Source: Acidobacteriaceae bacterium
GTDB lineage: Bacteria; Acidobacteriota; Terriglobia; Terriglobales; Acidobacteriaceae
Assembly: GCA_031296355.1 (NCBI GenBank)
Contig: JARLFX010000115.1
Location: forward strand, 1 to 36,592
DNA: 36,592 bases
Direction: 5' to 3'
A program made the translations under genes and the position numbers. This document shows positions 32,975-36,592 of this stretch, piece after piece. A model generated the notes under the pieces. That model saw only the letters and a program-made list of their open reading frames with translations, did no database searches and was not told where the DNA came from. How positions within the stretch are numbered: position 1 is the stretch's first letter; the number at the start of each line of letters is the position of its first letter.

Positions 32975-33246
32975 GAGTGGCCTCTGTAGAAAATTTATCG
33001 AACCGGTGGAACACTGTCAAACCTGACCGCAAAACACTGCAAAAAAATACCCGGGGTTCGACTGCCCCCCATCCATCCTGAATAAAGTGGTTTACGCCAC
33101 CCAAAAATCCTACCTCACCCTTATACGTCGCAAACCGCCAGCTTGCAACCCTCTTTTGTGTTAATCGTCGGTAATCTATTGCTTTCATACCGTTATGAAA
33201 CTAAATTTGCCCCAATTGAAGTGCTTTTTCCACTTTTGCACCGCCC
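32975..33246. other. 272-base intergenic region upstream of the exosortase unit
   Basis: It separates the aminopeptidase and the PEAPT gene, both on the minus strand. It contains the predicted promoter at 32992-33020 and a perfect 7-bp dyad (TTTCATA-CCGT-TATGAAA, 33183-33200) 47 bases after the aminopeptidase stop. The dyad lacks a T-rich tail on the minus strand, so an operator is as likely as a terminator. I see no gene. Confidence 0.45.
32992..33020 (-). promoter_or_regulatory. Sigma-70-type promoter of the PEAPT/exosortase unit
   Basis: On the minus strand a perfect -35 (TTGACA) and a 17-base spacer lead to TAAATT as -10. Transcription would start near 32985, leaving an unusually short leader of about 10 bases with the AGAGG site at its 5' end. 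Either the start is a little further upstream or the transcript is nearly leaderless. Confidence 0.6.
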
Positions 33247-35994
33247 CTACTGCGGTGCGTTGTGGTCCAACCACAGCTTCAGGTTCGGCTCCTGCGCCGT
33301 ATGCAGTTGGATGCAGTCATTGATGCTATCCACTGCCTTCTTCTGCGTCCGCGCTGCCGCGTCGACCGGATGCGCCCCAAAGAAGCTCACTACCTCGTCC
33401 CGCTTCTCCTCCGAGCAGAATGCTGCCGTCGCTCCCACCAGCCTCGCGCCCGATGCCGTCGTCAACTGCGCCTTCGTCTCGTCCCAGTGCGCGCGGATGT
33501 AGTCCCACGTCTGCGACCGCGTGCTCGCCCGCCGCAGCAGCAGCGCGTACAGTATCCAGCTATCCTGGTTCCGCACCCCGCCCTTTGACAGGTAGTCCAG
33601 CGTCCGCGTCACCAGCTTTGGATCAGTGAAGTTCGCCAGGTTATACAGCGCCGTGGTCTGCACATCTGGATTGCTTGCGCTCTTGCTCAGCGCCAGCAAC
33701 TTCTCATATAGCGCTTCGTTGCCGTGTACCGCCGCCAGCGACACCGCGCTGCTCGCCACATCCGGATCCACGCTGTTCGGCTCACTGATGTACTTGTTCG
33801 TCAGCCGGCGGGCCTCTGCCACAACGCCCGCGTCACCCGCATTACCCAGCAGTCCAAACAGCAAAGCACGCAACTGCTGCTGGTCCGGAGTACCGCCGCT
33901 CGGCGGCAGCTTCGCATACACCGGTGCATACGTCGCCACGATCCATGCCTTCAGCCGCACCTGGTCCTTCTCATCCGCAATGCGGTCCTGCACCGCCTGC
34001 ACCTTGCCCAGTGCGCTCTCCTGCACCTGCGCTTCACTCTCGTTCCGCAGGCCATACACCAGGTCCATGTAGCCACCCACGCTGCCCTGTCCTGAACGCA
34101 TCAGCGACCACGAGTCGCCCACCAGACCCAGCCGCTCCGTCGGGGTCAACCCCGCCTCCGCGCGCGCTGCAATCACTTTCTGCTGCTCCTGTGTGTATGC
34201 GCTGCGGTAGTAGCCCTTCGCGTCCGCATTCGCATAGAAGAACTCCCCATGCGGCACCGTAATCCACCCTTTGGTCTCGCTCACGAGCTGACAAGAAGTG
34301 CCGCGGGCCGTTTTGAAACACACCGGAATCGTCCAGTGCTGCTCGCGGCTGCCCCCCGACGTCGGCGACAGATAGAATCGGCTCTGCGTCACGCTGATGG
34401 CGTCTTTCGCATTCGGATTCTTCCCCGGCCCTGTGAACGCCACCTGATGGGACTCATACTTCGTCAACCCGTTCGGTGCGGTCGTGGCATAGGTGGCCGT
34501 GTGCTTGTCCGGGTTGTAGCCGTGCGCCATCTTCTTCACATCTGGCGTGAAGCTCAACAGCGGCACGCCCGGCTGCGTCACAAAGCTCTCCATGATCTTG
34601 TCCACCGGATTGTGGCTGGCGGCCGTCTGCGCGTTCCAGAAGTCTTCCGCCGTCGCATTCCCATACATGTGCGCCGCCAGGTAGTTGTGCACGCCCTGCC
34701 GGAAGGTCTCCTCGCCCAGGTAATGCTCCACCATGCCGATCACCGCGCCCGCCTTGCCATACGCAATGCCGTCAAACTCTTCGTTGATCTCCGCCGGCGT
34801 GTCCGCCTTTGCGCGAATCGTCCGTGTCGTCGTCTGCGCGTCGATATTCAGCGTATTGTCCAGGTCCACGGCCTCATCCTGCTTGTACTTCCACGCCGGA
34901 TTGAAGTCGTTCGCAGCCTTCGTCTCCATCCACGTGGCAAAACCCTCATTCAGCCACAGGTTGTCCCACCACTGCATCGTCACCATGTCGCCAAACCACT
35001 GGTGCGCCATCTCATGCGTCACCACCACGGCCACCCGCTTCTTTTGCGGAACCGAGGCGTGCGCGTCGTCCAGCAACAGGTCGGTCTCGCGATACGTGAT
35101 CGCTCCAAAATTCTCCATCGCGCCCGCTTCAAAGTCCGGCAGCGCGATCATGTCCAGCTTCGGCATCGGATACTTAATCCCGAAGTACGTGTCGTAGTAG
35201 TGCAGCGTATGCTCGGCTGTCGCCAGCGCCAGCTTGCCATATTGAACCTTGTCCGGCGTCGCGCACACCCGGATCGGCACATCGTCCGCTTTGCCGCTGA
35301 TGCACTTGAAATCTCCCACCAGGAACGCCAGCAGGTACGTTGACATCTTCGGCGTCGTGCCAAACGTGACCGTGTGCTTGCCCTCGCCTGCGGGCACGTC
35401 CGTCAGCACCGGCGTATTCGCAATCACGCTGTCGCCCGCGTCCACCGTCAGCGACACATCGTACGTCGCCTTCAGCGCCGGTTCGTCCCAGCTCGGAAAC
35501 GCGCGCCGCGCGTCCGTTGCCTCAAACTGCGTTACCGCATAGTTGCGCTTCGGCGTCTTGGACAGGTAAAACCCGCGCAGCTTATCGTTCAGAATACCCG
35601 TGTACTGCACATGCAGCACGGCGTGCCCAGCATGCAGCTTGTCTGGAAAAGTAAACGTCGCCTGTTCCTTGCTCTCGTCGTAGCTCACCGTGCCCGTCAG
35701 CTTCACGCCGTTGCCGTTCTGGCAGCCCTCGCACGCCTGCTCCACCGTGACATCCTGGATCTTGATCTCCAGCGAATTCAGCGTGATCGTGTTCGTCGGC
35801 GTATCAATGTGGATGCCGGTGCTTTCCGTGCCCGTGAACGTCGCCGCTTTCAGGTCCGGCGTCAGCGCCAGAGAGTAATGCTCCGGCACCACCCCGCCCG
35901 GCAAACGCTGTGCGTGTGCACTGGAGCCCCAAAAAAGGACTGCCATGGAGACAACAGCCAAAGAGGAAAGCGAATGGACGCGACGAACGAACAT
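33247..35994 (-). CDS. Secreted M1-family zinc aminopeptidase
   Basis: This 915-residue protein cleaves amino acids from the N-termini of peptides, probably in the periplasm or outside the cell. A signal peptide ends at SSAHAQ (about residue 29). The N-terminal beta domain follows to about 230. The catalytic domain has the exopeptidase motif GAMEN (291-295) and the zinc site HEMAHQW with His327, Glu328 and His331, plus Glu350 after 18 further residues (LNEGFATW), giving the full HExxH-x18-E set. The C-terminal half is helical repeats of the ERAP1_C-like type. AGGAG lies 7 bases ahead of the start. The closest relatives by layout are secreted PepN/puromycin-sensitive-like enzymes. It is transcribed toward the exosortase unit, which has its own promoter, so a functional link is not implied. 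Confidence 0.93.
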   Translation of the reverse strand: MFVRRVHSLSSLAVVSMAVLFWGSSAHAQRLPGGVVPEHYSLALTPDLKAATFTGTESTGIHIDTPTNTITLNSLEIKIQDVTVEQACEGCQNGNGVKLTGTVSYDESKEQATFTFPDKLHAGHAVLHVQYTGILNDKLRGFYLSKTPKRNYAVTQFEATDARRAFPSWDEPALKATYDVSLTVDAGDSVIANTPVLTDVPAGEGKHTVTFGTTPKMSTYLLAFLVGDFKCISGKADDVPIRVCATPDKVQYGKLALATAEHTLHYYDTYFGIKYPMPKLDMIALPDFEAGAMENFGAITYRETDLLLDDAHASVPQKKRVAVVVTHEMAHQWFGDMVTMQWWDNLWLNEGFATWMETKAANDFNPAWKYKQDEAVDLDNTLNIDAQTTTRTIRAKADTPAEINEEFDGIAYGKAGAVIGMVEHYLGEETFRQGVHNYLAAHMYGNATAEDFWNAQTAASHNPVDKIMESFVTQPGVPLLSFTPDVKKMAHGYNPDKHTATYATTAPNGLTKYESHQVAFTGPGKNPNAKDAISVTQSRFYLSPTSGGSREQHWTIPVCFKTARGTSCQLVSETKGWITVPHGEFFYANADAKGYYRSAYTQEQQKVIAARAEAGLTPTERLGLVGDSWSLMRSGQGSVGGYMDLVYGLRNESEAQVQESALGKVQAVQDRIADEKDQVRLKAWIVATYAPVYAKLPPSGGTPDQQQLRALLFGLLGNAGDAGVVAEARRLTNKYISEPNSVDPDVASSAVSLAAVHGNEALYEKLLALSKSASNPDVQTTALYNLANFTDPKLVTRTLDYLSKGGVRNQDSWILYALLLRRASTRSQTWDYIRAHWDETKAQLTTASGARLVGATAAFCSEEKRDEVVSFFGAHPVDAAARTQKKAVDSINDCIQLHTAQEPNLKLWLDHNAPQ

Positions 35995-36118
35995 AGATAA
36001 ACTCCTGAAAATAGCTCTATGGTTAAATGCTACACGTTTCAGCCAGCAACTACGCCAAATCCCAGCCCGATTAATTCAGCCCATCCAGCAACGAATTTGG
36101 GTGCCTCAGGTCTCGTCC
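35995..36118. other. Short intergenic region between glucokinase and aminopeptidase
   Basis: This 124-base spacer lies between two minus-strand genes. It contains the AGGAG site of the aminopeptidase. I see no clear terminator or promoter. Confidence 0.35.
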
Positions 36119-36592
36119 CTAAACCACCGATGCCGCCCGTTCCGAACTGCCCGAAATCGCCGCCGCACGCGCTTCGGCATACGCCGCCGCGCCCATCAGC
36201 GCACAGCTATCATCCAGGATCACCCGCACCGGAATGCTCTCCAGCAGCGGCGATAATCTTCCCTTGTCCAGGTACGCCTGCGTAAACGCCCCATCCTGCA
36301 TCTTGTGCAGAATCTTCGGCGCTATCCCGCCGCCCAGGTAGATTCCCCCAGCAGCCAGCACCTTCAGCGCGCTGTTGCCCGCCTCCGCGCCATACGCTGA
36401 CACAAACATATACAGCGCCTGCGCGCACAGTGCGGAATAACCTTCCTCGTCGGAAGCCTTGTCCCCACATTCGCCGATCACAGCGTTGGGATCTTCCTTG
36501 CGCATGCGTTCCTTCAGCCACTCCGGCTCATCCATCTTCTTTGCATCGCGCAGGAAGGTATAGATATTCTTCAGCCCCAGTCCAGATACCAC
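36119..36592 (-). CDS. glk: Glucokinase, C-terminal part (cut by window edge)
   Basis: About 157 residues of the C-terminal half of a bacterial glucokinase, the cytoplasmic enzyme that phosphorylates glucose with ATP at the entry of glycolysis. The visible part begins SGLGLKNIYTFL, matching the SGxGLxNIY segment of the family. It contains the helical region with DPNAVI and the C-terminal signature LAAGGIYLGGGIAPKIL, followed by RVILDDSCALMGAAAYAE. The N-terminal nucleotide-binding motif and the catalytic Asp lie beyond the window. The frame is open to the edge, so the true start is outside. No partner gene is visible on this side. Confidence 0.9.
   Translation of the reverse strand: MVSGLGLKNIYTFLRDAKKMDEPEWLKERMRKEDPNAVIGECGDKASDEEGYSALCAQALYMFVSAYGAEAGNSALKVLAAGGIYLGGGIAPKILHKMQDGAFTQAYLDKGRLSPLLESIPVRVILDDSCALMGAAAYAEARAAAISGSSERAASVV

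Noticed and set aside
32892..33188. Minus-strand open frame of 98 codons overlapping the PEAPT gene start
   Set aside because: It overlaps in a different frame, crosses the strong promoter, and has no recognisable feature, while the 60-residue frame has both a signal peptide and a sorting signal.
34249..35343. Plus-strand open frame of 364 codons within the aminopeptidase gene
   Set aside because: It is antisense to the catalytic domain with the intact GAMEN and HExxH-x18-E motifs, and it has an Arg-rich shadow composition.

Overview
The window looks like a chromosomal segment from an acidobacterium, most likely of the family Acidobacteriaceae (Terriglobus/Granulicella/Edaphobacter type). 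No 16S or other phylogenetic marker is present. The placement rests on the protein types: two Oar-like TonB-dependent receptors of about 1,200 residues with an N-terminal carboxypeptidase-regulatory-like domain, a VWFA-related acidobacterial-domain protein, NHL/Ig-like secreted proteins with a recurrent C-terminal tail, and an exosortase paired with a PExPT-type target. Coding density is high and GC is high. I see no IS element, phage, CRISPR array, tRNA or rRNA.

Layout. At 1-83 (-) is the N-terminus of a small putative lipoprotein cut by the window edge. At 345-1196 (+) is a secreted S1/P1 nuclease. Positions 1452-9714 hold a minus-strand run: VWFA-domain protein, then an NHL-repeat/Ig-like protein, then Oar-like receptor 1. 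Positions 9877-13141 hold a plus-strand pair: a CPA1 Na+/H+ antiporter and a Tat-exported protein of unknown activity. At 13318-21024 (-) is a 2,568-residue surface protein built from NHL, FG-GAP, Ig-like and MBG modules. At 21247-23059 (-) are a small membrane protein and a DUF4139 protein. At 23305-27063 (-) is Oar-like receptor 2, divergent from a pectinesterase at 27430-28494 (+). At 28585-32974 (-) come a beta-propeller lipoprotein, an exosortase/EpsI fusion and its 60-residue PEAPT target. At 33247-35994 (-) is an M1 aminopeptidase. At 36119-36592 (-) is the C-terminal part of a glucokinase cut by the right edge.

Almost every product is predicted to be exported. The two receptors, pectinesterase, nuclease, aminopeptidase and Tat protein fit capture and breakdown of outside polymers, with glucokinase acting inside the cell. 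The large repeat proteins probably serve adhesion or cell-surface structure. These links are inferred from gene content.

The two most interesting items are these. (1) A compact exosortase unit in which the substrate is little more than a signal peptide joined to a sorting signal, with its own good promoter, and an exosortase that has Asp where the family usually has its third catalytic residue, His. (2) A C-terminal module shared by the 888- and 2,568-residue proteins: an Ig-like domain, a membrane helix, FRRR, a second helix ending in a Gly-Cys lipobox-like site, and a Thr/Val-rich tail. It could be an uncharacterised surface-anchoring signal.
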